Below, one piece after another: positions 8,180-17,735 of a stretch of 64,000 nucleotides of DNA. A program made the translations under genes and the position numbers. The stretch's first letter is position 1. The number at the start of each line of letters is the position of its first letter. Where the stretch lies: contig NZ_BCUF01000034.1 of assembly GCF_001591145.1 (NCBI RefSeq), positions 1-64,000 on the forward strand, read 5' to 3'. Source of the DNA: Vibrio harveyi NBRC 15634 = ATCC 14126 = KCTC 12724 (GTDB lineage: Bacteria > Pseudomonadota > Gammaproteobacteria > Enterobacterales > Vibrionaceae). Under the pieces are notes generated by a model, which made no database searches, was not told the DNA's origin, and saw only the letters and a program-made list of their open reading frames with translations.

Positions 8180-9394
8180 ATGCAAGATGCACTCGCGGTA
8201 ATTTTAGCCGGTGGTATGGGGTCAAGGTTAAGCCCTCTCACCGATGATAGAGCCAAGCCAGCGGTTCCTTTTGGCGGTAAGTATCGTATCATTGATTTCA
8301 CGCTAACTAACTGTATTTATTCAGGTTTACGCAAGATATTGGTTCTCACTCAATACAAATCACATTCACTACAGAAACACTTGCGAGATGGTTGGTCCAT
8401 CTTTAATCCCGAACTTGGTGAGTACATAACGGCAGTTCCACCTCAAATGCGCAAAGGTGGTGCATGGTACGAAGGTACAGCCGATGCGATCTACCACAAT
8501 ATGTGGCTACTTTCGCGAAACGATGCAAAGTACGTCGTCGTTCTTTCTGGTGACCATATCTACCGCATGGATTACGCAGCGATGCTCGAAGAGCATAAAG
8601 AAAACGGTGCGAAGTTAACGGTCGCTTGTATGGATGTTCCTGTTGAAGATGCAACCGCCTTTGGGGTCATGGGCATCAAAGAGAATGGTTTGGTCGAATC
8701 TTTCGTCGAAAAACCAGAAAACCCACCTACTCTGCCAGATGATCCAACTCAAAGCTTGGCTTCTATGGGTATCTATATTTTTGATATGGACGTACTACAA
8801 GACGCTCTTGAAGAAGATGCGAAACTCGACGATTCCAACCATGACTTTGGCAAAGACATAATCCCAAAGCTCATCGATACTCAATCCGTTTACGCTTATA
8901 AATTCTGTGGCAGTAAAGGTCGTGTAGACAAAGATTGCTACTGGCGCGATGTAGGTACGATTGACTCTTTCTATGAAGCCAATATGGATCTTTTAGAACC
9001 CGTACCACCAATGAATTTATATCAGCCTAACTGGGCGATTCGCACTTATGAAGCGCAATTTCCACCAGCGAGAACCGTTTCATCAGCCACAGGTAATGAA
9101 GGTATTTTTATAAACTCAATCATCGCCAATGGCGTTATCAATTCGGGAGGGTCTGTTCAGCACTCAGTGATAGCATCAAATGTGCGCATTCATGATAGTG
9201 CAACTGTCGTAGATAGCATTATTTTTGATGATGTCGAAGTTGGAGAAGGCTGTCAGTTGGTGAGTTGTATTATCGACAAGCACGTTCGAATTCCCCCTCA
9301 TACTCAAATTGGAATAAACAAAATTGAAGACGCAAAGCGATTCCATGTTTCTGAAAAAGGCATCGTAGTTATTCCGGAAGGTTACCAGTTCTAG
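8180..9394 (+). CDS. glgC: Glucose-1-phosphate adenylyltransferase
   Basis: ADP-glucose pyrophosphorylase, the committed step of bacterial glycogen synthesis (ATP + glucose-1-phosphate gives ADP-glucose + PPi). The 404-residue protein starts with the nucleotidyltransferase loop ILAGGMGSRLSPLTDDRAKPAVPFGGKYRIIDF, which includes the pyrophosphorylase motif and the Lys/Arg of the allosteric region. YEGTADAIY and SGDHIYRMDY are conserved active-site blocks, and the C-terminal third is the left-handed beta-helix. No other glg gene is adjacent, so it is a stand-alone copy. Vibrios often carry more than one glgC, and this may be a paralogue. Confidence 0.95.
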   Translation: MQDALAVILAGGMGSRLSPLTDDRAKPAVPFGGKYRIIDFTLTNCIYSGLRKILVLTQYKSHSLQKHLRDGWSIFNPELGEYITAVPPQMRKGGAWYEGTADAIYHNMWLLSRNDAKYVVVLSGDHIYRMDYAAMLEEHKENGAKLTVACMDVPVEDATAFGVMGIKENGLVESFVEKPENPPTLPDDPTQSLASMGIYIFDMDVLQDALEEDAKLDDSNHDFGKDIIPKLIDTQSVYAYKFCGSKGRVDKDCYWRDVGTIDSFYEANMDLLEPVPPMNLYQPNWAIRTYEAQFPPARTVSSATGNEGIFINSIIANGVINSGGSVQHSVIASNVRIHDSATVVDSIIFDDVEVGEGCQLVSCIIDKHVRIPPHTQIGINKIEDAKRFHVSEKGIVVIPEGYQF

Positions 9395-9450
9395 CTTTTT
9401 TGCTCTCATGTAATCATCAATAGAGAAAAACCAAGCTCACCAAATAAAAA

Positions 9451-9477
9451 AGCGCGCGATGTAAATCGCGCGCTTTT
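9451..9477. terminator. Bidirectional terminator between glgC and the chitinase gene
   Basis: A perfect 10-bp stem, AGCGCGCGAT/ATCGCGCGCT, with a GTAA loop, flanked by A-run and T-run. It serves both converging genes. Confidence 0.9.
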
Positions 9478-9496
9478 GTCATCCACTCAAATTGGA

Positions 9497-12400
9497 TTAG
9501 ATATTACATACTGTTGACCAGCTACCATCACTACCCGGCTCTGATGCAGTCCACCAGTTTGCTTGGTATACCACACCATTGTGAATCACTTTGTCACCTT
9601 GGTTAGCGTGGCTTGGGTTACCTTGCCAATCAGTTTGTGGCAGATCTGGGTAAGTAACTAACCCTGCAGTGTCACAAGTACCAGGCTCAGTACCGCCACC
9701 ACCACCGGTGCCAGAGTTTAAGTCACCAATTGGTAGATCTGGTTGCTCAAACTTAAACGCAAACTCTTTACCGCCAGAAATTACGGTGTAATTAGCAGGA
9801 CCAGAGATTGGTAGGTAGTAAACCATATCGAGCTCGTAAGTACCGCCTGCTGGTAAGTCTTTCCATGCAGGTAGAGAGAAAGATACGCGATGCATAACAC
9901 CATCTAGACCACCGATGTTGTTTGCACGAGTGTGACCAGAAGCAATCACACTTAGACCACCACCAGATTGATCTTTCGCGTTATCCGGTGCTGATACAGG
10001 AATATCAAACTGGAATTCTGTACCACCAGGAATCGCTTGACCAGTGTTGTTCGTAAACGTGATCTTAGGATTGATTGGGTAGTTTTGGTCACCAACTTTA
10101 AAGCCACCAACGCTAACAGCGATGTCTACTGCTTCTGTTGGAATCGGACCTGTCGCAATCTTGTTTCCGTAAGGCGTTGCAGACTTAAACTTATCGTAAA
10201 TCGCCTTGGTCATCGTGTTACCCATGTGGTACTCACCATTACCTGCAGCACACGCTTGTTCAGATGCATCTATCGTTGTACGGTTGCCATTCGCATCTAG
10301 GACGTAACAGTTGTAGTCACCCGCAAGCTCCCAGAACATGATACCGCCGATCTCTTTATCGATAACGTAGTCCGCTTTCACTTCAACAGACGCTTTATCT
10401 TCTGTTGAAAGGAATACGCTCTTCTCTGCGTTCCATAGCCATGGAGCTAACGCAACATCATCATAGTTACGCGTGTAGGTACCAATCAATTGGTCTGAAG
10501 GGTCGTTAACTGGATCTAGACCATACGCTTGAGCATAGGAACCCCAAATGCCTTTCTCTAGGTTCTTCGCGTGCCACATTGGGTTAGAACCTGCGCCCAT
10601 TTCGTTGCCTTTAGGGTCAGTATCGTGCCACATGTTATCGATACCTAGAGCACCGTGACCACAGTTGTTCTTCTCACCTTCACCTGTACCAGGCGCACAT
10701 TCAGACTGGTTTGGTAATGCTGCACGACCCCAAAGGCCGTTTTCACCACCTGTCACACCTTGCCAACCACGAGTATAGTAAGGAACACCAATGTTAATAC
10801 GACCAGCAGGCATTGAACCGCGGAAGTAATGGTATGCCCAATCCGTGTTCAAGTAGCCAATACCACCGTAAGCCGCAGTGCCATATACATTCCACTGTGC
10901 TAGCTCAGAGTCTTTACCTGTATCGAACAGTGCCGCGTTATGACCAACGTGGTCGTTCCAAGCACCGTGTAAGTCGTAAGACATGATGTTTACGTAATCT
11001 AGGTACTTAGTAACGTCGAAGGTTTCCATACCACGTAGCAAGTAACCTGAAGAAGGCGCTGCAATCGTTAGCATGTAGTGATGACCATCTTGTGCTGATG
11101 CTGCATCCAACTTCTCACGAAGCACTTTCATAAGTTCTTGGTAAGACGCCCACAAGTATGGACGACGTGGTTCCATGAAGTCTTTATCGTAAGGGTTACC
11201 CGCTCCTGCCATAGAAGTTGGGTACTCGTAGTCAATGTCTAGACCATCGAACTTGTATGTACGCATCATTTCAACAGCAGATGTCGCAAACTTCTCGATA
11301 CCCGCATGGTTGATTGAACCGTCTGCGTTAGTCGTCATCGTATAGAAGCCACCGTCAGCAACACGGTTACCATCTGCACCGAAGTGACCACCCGTTTCAG
11401 CCCAGCCACCAATAGAAATCAACGTCTTAACATCGTGTTTCTGTTTGTAAGTCGCTAATGCACCAAAATGACCTTTAAAGCCTAGCGCTGGATCTACTTC
11501 AACACCCGACCACGTTTTGCCCGTCGCAGGGTTAGTTGGATCATTCACATCCCCAACATTAACTTTACCGTCAGAGCCGATGCTTACGAACGCGTAGTTG
11601 ATGTGAGTTAGTTGATCCCAAGGGATGTCTTTAACTAGATATGCTGCTTGTGGGTCATCACCACTACGCCAGCTAGTAAAGTAACCGATGACACGACGTG
11701 GGTGATCGGCACCCATTTTTTCACGACCTTCTTCGTCGTAAATAGTACAGTAAGGTACATCTAGACCCGTTGTTTGGTACAGACCGTCAGGACGACAGTT
11801 CGACGTCACTGCGCCACCATTAACGGTCAAGGAAACAAGTGAAGAGTCTGTTGTTGCGCCAGCATCGTCAGTTGCTTTCGCGTAAACAGATACGCTACCC
11901 GCTTGTGCAGGCATAAAGTCAACGGCATAAGGTGCTGCTGTTGCGGTGCCGATCAACGCACCCGCAGCGAAGAACTCAACTTTATCGACTGTGCCATCTG
12001 CATCAGCAGCATTCGCAGTTACCGTGACTGAGCCACCAAGTTCGATAGAAGTTGCAGATAGTGCAACATCAACAGTTGGCGCTTCGTTGCCTGGCTGACC
12101 TGCATTTACATTAAGAGTGACAGCACTAACCGCACTCACTGCATTTTTGTCATCATACGCTTTGGTAGAGAACTCGTGAGCACCTTCAGTTGCCGTCCAT
12201 GAAGCCGTGAAAGGCGCTGCTGTTGCAGTGCCAACCAGCGCACCATCAACAAAGAACTCAACTTTACTGATTGTGCCGTCAGTATCTACGGCATCCGCAG
12301 CTAAGTTAACCACGTCACCGGCGGTGATCGAAGCCGACGCAGAAGGTGATGTTAACGTAACCGTCGGTACTTCATTCACAGGTGGATCGACAGGTCCCGT

Positions 12401-12661
12401 ATCACCACATGCGCCTAGGTTTTCCCATTCACCCCACTGACCTGATTGCGCAGGGTTGTTGTTTTGGGTCCAATAACGCGCTTTGTAAGCGTTGTTTTCG
12501 TGTTGAACTTGGTCACCGCCATTGTAAACCTTTGACGAATCCCAAACTTCTAGAGGGGCACAATCAACCGCCGCATAGGTGTTGAAAGCCATTAGACAAG
12601 ATGCAGTTAACGTACTGAGTGTAAATACACTCTTCACTGCTTTCCCGTTTCTAAGGTGCAT
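9497..12661 (-). CDS. Secreted multidomain GH18 chitinase
   Basis: A 1,054-residue exported endochitinase. Domains in order: signal peptide (cleavage near TYA-AVD); an N-terminal CBM5/12 chitin-binding module (about 33-85, WDSSKVYNGGDQV); two Ig-like modules (about 95-285, each with EFF.dGalIGTATAAP); a GH18 barrel with the catalytic DGLDIDYEYP near residues 471-480 (DxxDxDxE complete); a ChiC-type domain (about 850-985); a Gly-rich linker; and a second CBM5/12 at the C-terminus (WQGNPSHANQGDKVIHNG). The start at 12661 follows a GGAAGAG site; the frame is open to 12697. It hydrolyses chitin outside the cell and releases oligosaccharides. It resembles the large ChiA-type enzymes known in vibrios. 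Confidence 0.95.
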   Translation of the reverse strand: MHLRNGKAVKSVFTLSTLTASCLMAFNTYAAVDCAPLEVWDSSKVYNGGDQVQHENNAYKARYWTQNNNPAQSGQWGEWENLGACGDTGPVDPPVNEVPTVTLTSPSASASITAGDVVNLAADAVDTDGTISKVEFFVDGALVGTATAAPFTASWTATEGAHEFSTKAYDDKNAVSAVSAVTLNVNAGQPGNEAPTVDVALSATSIELGGSVTVTANAADADGTVDKVEFFAAGALIGTATAAPYAVDFMPAQAGSVSVYAKATDDAGATTDSSLVSLTVNGGAVTSNCRPDGLYQTTGLDVPYCTIYDEEGREKMGADHPRRVIGYFTSWRSGDDPQAAYLVKDIPWDQLTHINYAFVSIGSDGKVNVGDVNDPTNPATGKTWSGVEVDPALGFKGHFGALATYKQKHDVKTLISIGGWAETGGHFGADGNRVADGGFYTMTTNADGSINHAGIEKFATSAVEMMRTYKFDGLDIDYEYPTSMAGAGNPYDKDFMEPRRPYLWASYQELMKVLREKLDAASAQDGHHYMLTIAAPSSGYLLRGMETFDVTKYLDYVNIMSYDLHGAWNDHVGHNAALFDTGKDSELAQWNVYGTAAYGGIGYLNTDWAYHYFRGSMPAGRINIGVPYYTRGWQGVTGGENGLWGRAALPNQSECAPGTGEGEKNNCGHGALGIDNMWHDTDPKGNEMGAGSNPMWHAKNLEKGIWGSYAQAYGLDPVNDPSDQLIGTYTRNYDDVALAPWLWNAEKSVFLSTEDKASVEVKADYVIDKEIGGIMFWELAGDYNCYVLDANGNRTTIDASEQACAAGNGEYHMGNTMTKAIYDKFKSATPYGNKIATGPIPTEAVDIAVSVGGFKVGDQNYPINPKITFTNNTGQAIPGGTEFQFDIPVSAPDNAKDQSGGGLSVIASGHTRANNIGGLDGVMHRVSFSLPAWKDLPAGGTYELDMVYYLPISGPANYTVISGGKEFAFKFEQPDLPIGDLNSGTGGGGGTEPGTCDTAGLVTYPDLPQTDWQGNPSHANQGDKVIHNGVVYQANWWTASEPGSDGSWSTVCNI

Positions 12662-12938
12662 ATTGCTCTTCCTTAAGTTATTGTTAATACAATACAAAAT
12701 ACGCTTAACTACCGCGCACTATTACTTTTGTTTCGACGTAAAATAACTTAAGTACAACTACAGAGTTTCACACTATATATTTATAAATTTTCAGCAACAC
12801 CTCTCAAGAATCCACTAAAACGTTGCAACAAAAGACATCTTATTTTGCACCAATAACTAATTTTATTACTCAAATAAATATGTCGATCGCAATTTATTAA
12901 AAAAGACGAAAAAAGTCGTAATTTTGAAATAAAGATCA
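12662..12938. other. AT-rich promoter region of the chitinase gene
   Basis: About 275 bp, very AT-rich, between the AraC-type gene and the chitinase, both on the minus strand. It must contain the chitinase promoter. I see no clean operator palindrome. Confidence 0.4.
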
Positions 12939-13820
12939 CTAAGCCTTTGTTGATCTTGGAGTTTCGTTAAAGTGGCGCTTGTACTCTCGACTGAACTGTG
13001 ATGGGCTACTGTAACCAACTAAACGTGCTGCATCGTTTACCCGTCTTCCTTCTAACTGAATTAATTCGCGTGCTTTATTTAAGCGAACCTTTTTGATGTA
13101 TTGCAGAGGTGATTCAAGCGTTACGCTTCGAAAGGCTTGATGAAACGCTGAAACACTCATGTTCGCTTCTTCAGCTAGCGTCTGAACATTTAGTTGTTCA
13201 TGGTACTCTTGATGAACGCGGTTAAGCGCTTTCGCCACGCGCGCGTATGACCCTTCTTGATGTGCTAATTCGAACAAAACATGCCCTGACTCACTCACTA
13301 ATGTTCGATAGACAATCTCTTCCAGTAACATGTCGCCAAGCATTGCAACTTCAAGGTCATCGCACAAAGCCGTCATCAAACGTTTACACGCATCCAGCAT
13401 CTGCTCATTCATTCGAACTGACTTCAAACCACAACGGGCCTCGTCTTCACATACATTACTATAGTGTTGCGATTCCAGTTTCTTTACCAGCTTTTGCAGC
13501 ATCGCAGGCGAGATATCAATTGAAATCCCGAGCAACGGCTCATTATCGACAGCAATGGCTTCACATTCTAAAGGCATAGGAACTCCAACCACCAAATAGT
13601 CATCTGGTCCATAGCGAACTGGCGTCTGACCGATATGGATGTTCTTGTGTCCCTGCCCGAGAACAATGATTCCAGATTGATAAACAAAAGGTTGGCGGTT
13701 GTTACCTTTGCTACTGCGATAAAACCACACGCCGTCAATAGCGGTTTCTTTAATGCCTTCTAATTTATCCAAATCAAATTTAGTGGCGTACTGTTGCATG
13801 ATCTGAGCAAGTGTCTTCAT
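12939..13820 (-). CDS. yqhC: AraC-family regulator, YqhC-like
   Basis: A 293-residue regulator with an N-terminal AraC_N-type sensing domain (about 1-190) and a C-terminal double helix-turn-helix (about 195-290: LNVQTLAEEANMSVSAFHQAFR and VNDAARLVGYSSPSQFSREYKRHF). It lies divergent from a YqhD homologue, the same arrangement as E. coli yqhC-yqhD, where YqhC activates yqhD in response to aldehydes. The start at 13820 follows GGAGTG; the frame continues upstream to 13844 without support. The symbol rests mainly on context. Confidence 0.85.
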   Translation of the reverse strand: MKTLAQIMQQYATKFDLDKLEGIKETAIDGVWFYRSSKGNNRQPFVYQSGIIVLGQGHKNIHIGQTPVRYGPDDYLVVGVPMPLECEAIAVDNEPLLGISIDISPAMLQKLVKKLESQHYSNVCEDEARCGLKSVRMNEQMLDACKRLMTALCDDLEVAMLGDMLLEEIVYRTLVSESGHVLFELAHQEGSYARVAKALNRVHQEYHEQLNVQTLAEEANMSVSAFHQAFRSVTLESPLQYIKKVRLNKARELIQLEGRRVNDAARLVGYSSPSQFSREYKRHFNETPRSTKA

Positions 13821-14001
13821 TGTTTCACTCCAATAACTTTCCACGCACTATACTTGGAGTTCTGATTACAGTTCCAGCACAACGAACGCACATTTGTAGA
13901 AATAGGCAAAAAAATTACAGAAATCGACCTACTAAGGCGCATCAACGCGTACTAATATGCATGTATCCACTCTCCTCACAATGGAAGCAAGAGGTCTAAT
14001 A

Positions 14002-15150
14002 ATGAACTTTTCATACGTCAACCCAACTCAAATCTTCTTCGGACAAGGTCAAATCGCCGCAATTACAAACGCGATCCCTACCGGTCAAAAAGTACTTGTC
14101 ATTTATGGTGGCGGTTCAATTAAGAAGAACGGTGTTTACGACCAAGTCGCGCAAGCTCTAGAAGGTCGCGAGTGGCTTGAGTTCTCAGGTGTAGAGCCAA
14201 ATCCAACCAAAGAAACGCTAGATAAAGCCGTTGCAATCGTAAAAGAACAAAACGTTGATTTTATCCTTGCCGTAGGTGGTGGTTCGGTTATTGATGGTTC
14301 TAAGTACGTTGCAGCATCGGCAAAATACGACGGTGATGGCTGGGACATCATGGTTGGCAAACATCAAGTGACAGAAGCGACACCACTAGCCGCGATTTTG
14401 ACACTTCCAGCTACTGGCTCAGAATCAAACATGGGCGCAGTTATCACCAAAAAGGAAACTCAAGATAAATTGGCGTTTCTTGCTCCTGCCGTGCAGCCTA
14501 AATTTGCGGTCCTTGATCCTGATGTAATGAAAACACTCCCAGAGCGTCAGTTGATCAACGGTGTCGTAGATGCATGGGTACACGTTTGTGAGCAGTACCT
14601 AACACTGCCTACTGGTGCAATGGTTCAAGACGGCTATGCAGAAGCACTACTGAAAAACCTAAAAGTTCTGGGCGAACAGTTTGAAGAACGTGACAACGAC
14701 CAATGGCGCGCAAACCTGATGTGGACAGCAAACCAAGCACTCAACGGTCTAATTGGTAGTGGTGTTCCACAAGACTGGGCAACACATATGATCGGTCATG
14801 AACTTACAGCATTGTGGCATATTGACCACGCTCGTTCACTTGCAATCATTCAACCATCCCTACTTCGCAACCAAATGCAATTTAAGCGTCCTAAGCTTGA
14901 GCAAATGGGTCGCAACGTATTTGGTTTGTCTGATGGTGATGATTTGGCAGAGCGCACGATCCAAGCGATCGAAGCTTTCTACCACCAACTAGGTGTAGCA
15001 ACACAATTAGAAGGTTACGGTGATGACCGCGAAGCAGCAATTGACTCAGTGATCGCACAACTGAGCAAACATGGCATGACTGTTCTTGGTGAAAACCAAG
15101 CAATCGATCTTGAAAGCAGCCGCCAGATTCTTGACCTAGCAGTCGCTTAA
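14002..15150 (+). CDS. yqhD: NADPH-dependent aldehyde reductase / iron-containing alcohol dehydrogenase, YqhD-like
   Basis: A group III metal-dependent alcohol dehydrogenase of 382 residues that reduces toxic aldehydes with NADPH. It aligns along its full length with E. coli YqhD: VIYGGGSIKKNGV, the cofactor-binding LAVGGGSVIDG, LPATGSESN, and the metal-ligand blocks GVVDAWVH and HMIGHELTALWHIDHA, with the expected Asp and His residues. The ATG at 14002 follows AAGAGG and gives the family N-terminus, so the longer open frame from 13957 is not used. It is divergent from its likely activator, and a strong terminator follows. Confidence 0.94.
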   Translation: MNFSYVNPTQIFFGQGQIAAITNAIPTGQKVLVIYGGGSIKKNGVYDQVAQALEGREWLEFSGVEPNPTKETLDKAVAIVKEQNVDFILAVGGGSVIDGSKYVAASAKYDGDGWDIMVGKHQVTEATPLAAILTLPATGSESNMGAVITKKETQDKLAFLAPAVQPKFAVLDPDVMKTLPERQLINGVVDAWVHVCEQYLTLPTGAMVQDGYAEALLKNLKVLGEQFEERDNDQWRANLMWTANQALNGLIGSGVPQDWATHMIGHELTALWHIDHARSLAIIQPSLLRNQMQFKRPKLEQMGRNVFGLSDGDDLAERTIQAIEAFYHQLGVATQLEGYGDDREAAIDSVIAQLSKHGMTVLGENQAIDLESSRQILDLAVA

Positions 15151-15181
15151 CGACTCAATCTATCAAAATACTGCCTTTTTT

Positions 15182-15220
15182 AACGGTATTGTGTCCTCGT
15201 AGACACAATACCGTTTTTTT
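15182..15220 (+). terminator. Strong terminator after yqhD
   Basis: A 14-bp perfect stem (15182-15195 with 15202-15215), 6-nt loop and seven Ts. Confidence 0.92.
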
Positions 15221-15416
15221 ATGTTAATTTAGCCGAACACTGACAATGCAATAAATATTGAACTTTTCTGCTAGAAAAATAACAAATAGGCGATAGTTCG
15301 ATGTGTTTATGTAAGCCAATGACTAAAAACAAACCAAGTGCTTACTATTCGAAGTGTCCTTTTTAGCTTGCTCATCAAACATTGAGCGTAATGTCGTCTA
15401 TTCAAGAGTTAATCGT

Positions 15417-16055
15417 ATGTGGCTGATTGTCATTGCTTGTGCGCTCATACATATCATCAGCATTAAGACTGGTCCAAAGTGGCTGTTCTTTCTGACCAAA
15501 CCACTGCCACTCATCGCTATGATTGGCATGTTACTCATGTCTCCAGCCAGTCACCTTCCCTACACAAAGTGGGTAATCTCCGGACTTTCGTTGTCTCTGA
15601 TCGGTGATTTAATCATGATGCACCCAAAAGATAAGTTTGTTTTTGGGATCAAACTGTTTTGTCTCGCACAGATCAGTTACGCCTTGGGCTTCATTAATAT
15701 GGCAGCCTGGCATTTCACCCCTTGGCTCCCATTTGCTGTATTCGGCGCTGGACTTTGCGCTTACTCATTCTTTAAGCCCGACTTGGGTAAAGAAAAATGG
15801 TCCGTTGCTAGCTACATCTTTGTTTTGATGACGATGCTATGGATGGCGATGGAGTATTACGCAAGTGGTAAAACACAATCGTCAGCTTTCGCGGTGCTTG
15901 GCAGTTTCATCTTCACTATGTCTGGCGTTGTGCTAGCCTTTGAGCGCTTTGGCAGCACTTCGATATTTTCACGTCAAGTCGTCATGACAACCTACTATTC
16001 AGCTCAGTTTCTGATCACCATGTCTGTCTTCGCGATAGTGATCCGTTTTCTTTAA
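15417..16055 (+). CDS. YhhN/TMEM86-family membrane protein (lysoplasmalogenase-like)
   Basis: A 212-residue inner-membrane protein with about seven to eight hydrophobic helices and the YhhN-family pattern: KPLPLIAMIGM, the acidic SLIGDLIMM, and late conserved tyrosines (TTYYSAQFLITMS). Eukaryotic TMEM86B in this family hydrolyses lysoplasmalogens. The bacterial role is less certain. The frame is open from 15354, but MWLIVIACA at 15417 begins the first helix and gives the normal family length. Single gene. Confidence 0.75.
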   Translation: MWLIVIACALIHIISIKTGPKWLFFLTKPLPLIAMIGMLLMSPASHLPYTKWVISGLSLSLIGDLIMMHPKDKFVFGIKLFCLAQISYALGFINMAAWHFTPWLPFAVFGAGLCAYSFFKPDLGKEKWSVASYIFVLMTMLWMAMEYYASGKTQSSAFAVLGSFIFTMSGVVLAFERFGSTSIFSRQVVMTTYYSAQFLITMSVFAIVIRFL

Positions 16056-16181
16056 AATTGACTACATTATCAGGTAGTTTTGTAATGAGTTATTTGCTCA
16101 CCAGTTGGACAGTTTAACCCTTATAAACAGGTGCAATACGGTTAATAACTTGTTATTGTAGAAAGAAATTTATTCTAAAAG

Positions 16182-16925
16182 TTGGCAGCCTTGAAAGAGA
16201 AAAATATCGTTGTTGAATTCAGCGGCGTAAACAAGTGGTATGGAGAATACCACGCACTTAGAGATATTAATTTTTCAGTACATACCGGTGAAATCGTTGT
16301 TGTTTGTGGTCCTTCCGGTTCAGGTAAATCCACTCTTATTCGTTGTATCAATCACTTAGAATCTATCCAAGAAGGTGAACTCAACGTCTTTGAGCAACCA
16401 GCTAACGCCAAAACCCATAAGCCGGGTAAAGTCGGCATGGTGTTTCAACACTTCCATCTATTCCCGCATCTGACCGTTTTAGAAAACCTTACTCTCGCAC
16501 CAATTCGTACATTAAAGCTGTCGAAGCAAGAAGCAGAAGAGCGAGCGATGCACTACCTCAAGCGCGTCAACATTGAAGAGCAAGCAAACAAATATCCGAT
16601 TCAACTATCAGGCGGTCAGCAGCAACGTGTTGCCATTGCCCGTTCGCTTTGTATGGAGCCGGACCTTCTCTTATTTGACGAACCAACATCAGCACTTGAT
16701 CCAGAGATGATCAACGAAGTGTTAGATGTCATGGTAGAACTTGCCCAGAGCGGCATGACCATGATTTGTGTGACGCATGAAATGGGCTTTGCAAAGAAAG
16801 TAGCGAATCGTGTTGTGTTTATGGACGAAGGTGAAATCATCGAGATGAACTCCCCCGTTGCACTATTTGAAACACCACAACACCCACGTACGCAAGCATT
16901 CTTAAATCAAATCCTGAGCTACTAG
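16182..16925 (+). CDS. Polar amino-acid ABC transporter, ATP-binding protein
   Basis: GlnQ/HisP-type ATPase, 247 residues. Walker A is GPSGSGKST, the Q-loop is MVFQHFHLFPH, the signature is LSGGQQQRVAIARSL, Walker B is LLLFDEPTSALDP and the H-loop is VTHEM. It powers uptake of a polar amino acid with the next three genes. An in-frame stop at 16176-16178 rules out an upstream start, and no ATG precedes conserved sequence, so translation must begin at a TTG (16182, or less likely 16191). The intergenic spacing to the first permease gene is 3 bp. Confidence 0.92.
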   Translation: MAALKEKNIVVEFSGVNKWYGEYHALRDINFSVHTGEIVVVCGPSGSGKSTLIRCINHLESIQEGELNVFEQPANAKTHKPGKVGMVFQHFHLFPHLTVLENLTLAPIRTLKLSKQEAEERAMHYLKRVNIEEQANKYPIQLSGGQQQRVAIARSLCMEPDLLLFDEPTSALDPEMINEVLDVMVELAQSGMTMICVTHEMGFAKKVANRVVFMDEGEIIEMNSPVALFETPQHPRTQAFLNQILSY

Positions 16926-16928
16926 CCT

Positions 16929-17726
16929 ATGGTTGTTCGAATCCTTAAACCGGTCTTACAAGCCATATTACAAATTGCGATTCTTTTGATTGCGATTATT
17001 TGGGTGCTCGATTCAGGAGCTCAAGCCATGGGCTACCAATGGCAATGGGAGCGCGTGCCCGACTACATTGCCTTCTACGAAGATGGTGAATGGTGGCCAG
17101 CAGAATTGGTCGATGGGCTCATCGTTACCTTAAAAATCTCTGCCATTAGTCTATTCTTCACTTTGGTCATTGGTTTAATCACCGCTTTATTGCGTTTGAG
17201 CAATTCCAAAGTAGGCAACGCGATTGGCACAGCTTATGTGGAACTGATTCGTAATACGCCGCTGTTGGTACAAATTTACCTGCTCTATTTTGTGTTTGGA
17301 CCAGTCATTGGTTTAGATCGATTCAGCACTGCGGTGTTGGCGTTGTCGCTTTTCCAAGGTGCATATACGGCAGAGATCTTCCGAGCAGGCTTAAATAGCA
17401 TTCCAAAAGGTCAATTTGAAGCAGCGAAGACGCTAGGTTTATCGCCTTTCTTTGCATACAAAGACGTGATCCTACCGCAGGTGCTTCAGCGCACCCTGCC
17501 GCCATTGACGAACGAAGTCGTGTCATTGATTAAAAACTCTTCGATTGTGAGTGTTATGGCAATATTCGACTTAACGACCGAGGCAAGAAACATCGTATCG
17601 GAAACGGCGATGCCATTTGAAATTTGGTTTACTGTGGCAGCAATCTACCTTGCTCTCACATTATCACTTTCTGGCTTATCCGCTTGGCTAGAACACAAAC
17701 TAGGAGCCAGTTGGCGCAAATTATAA
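16929..17726 (+). CDS. Polar amino-acid ABC transporter, permease 1
   Basis: HisM/GlnP-type inner-membrane permease, 265 residues, with about five to six helices. The EAA loop that contacts the ATPase is GQFEAAKTLGLSPFFAYKDVILPQ, about residues 160-183. The start is separated from the ATPase stop by only 3 bp, implying translational coupling. It probably forms a heterodimer with the second permease (18633-19553). Confidence 0.93.
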   Translation: MVVRILKPVLQAILQIAILLIAIIWVLDSGAQAMGYQWQWERVPDYIAFYEDGEWWPAELVDGLIVTLKISAISLFFTLVIGLITALLRLSNSKVGNAIGTAYVELIRNTPLLVQIYLLYFVFGPVIGLDRFSTAVLALSLFQGAYTAEIFRAGLNSIPKGQFEAAKTLGLSPFFAYKDVILPQVLQRTLPPLTNEVVSLIKNSSIVSVMAIFDLTTEARNIVSETAMPFEIWFTVAAIYLALTLSLSGLSAWLEHKLGASWRKL

Positions 17727-17735
17727 GGAGATAAC

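Noticed and set aside
13957..14001. Longer N-terminus of yqhD
   Set aside because: The YqhD family begins at the MNFSYVNPTQI position; the 15 upstream codons lack a better ribosome site.
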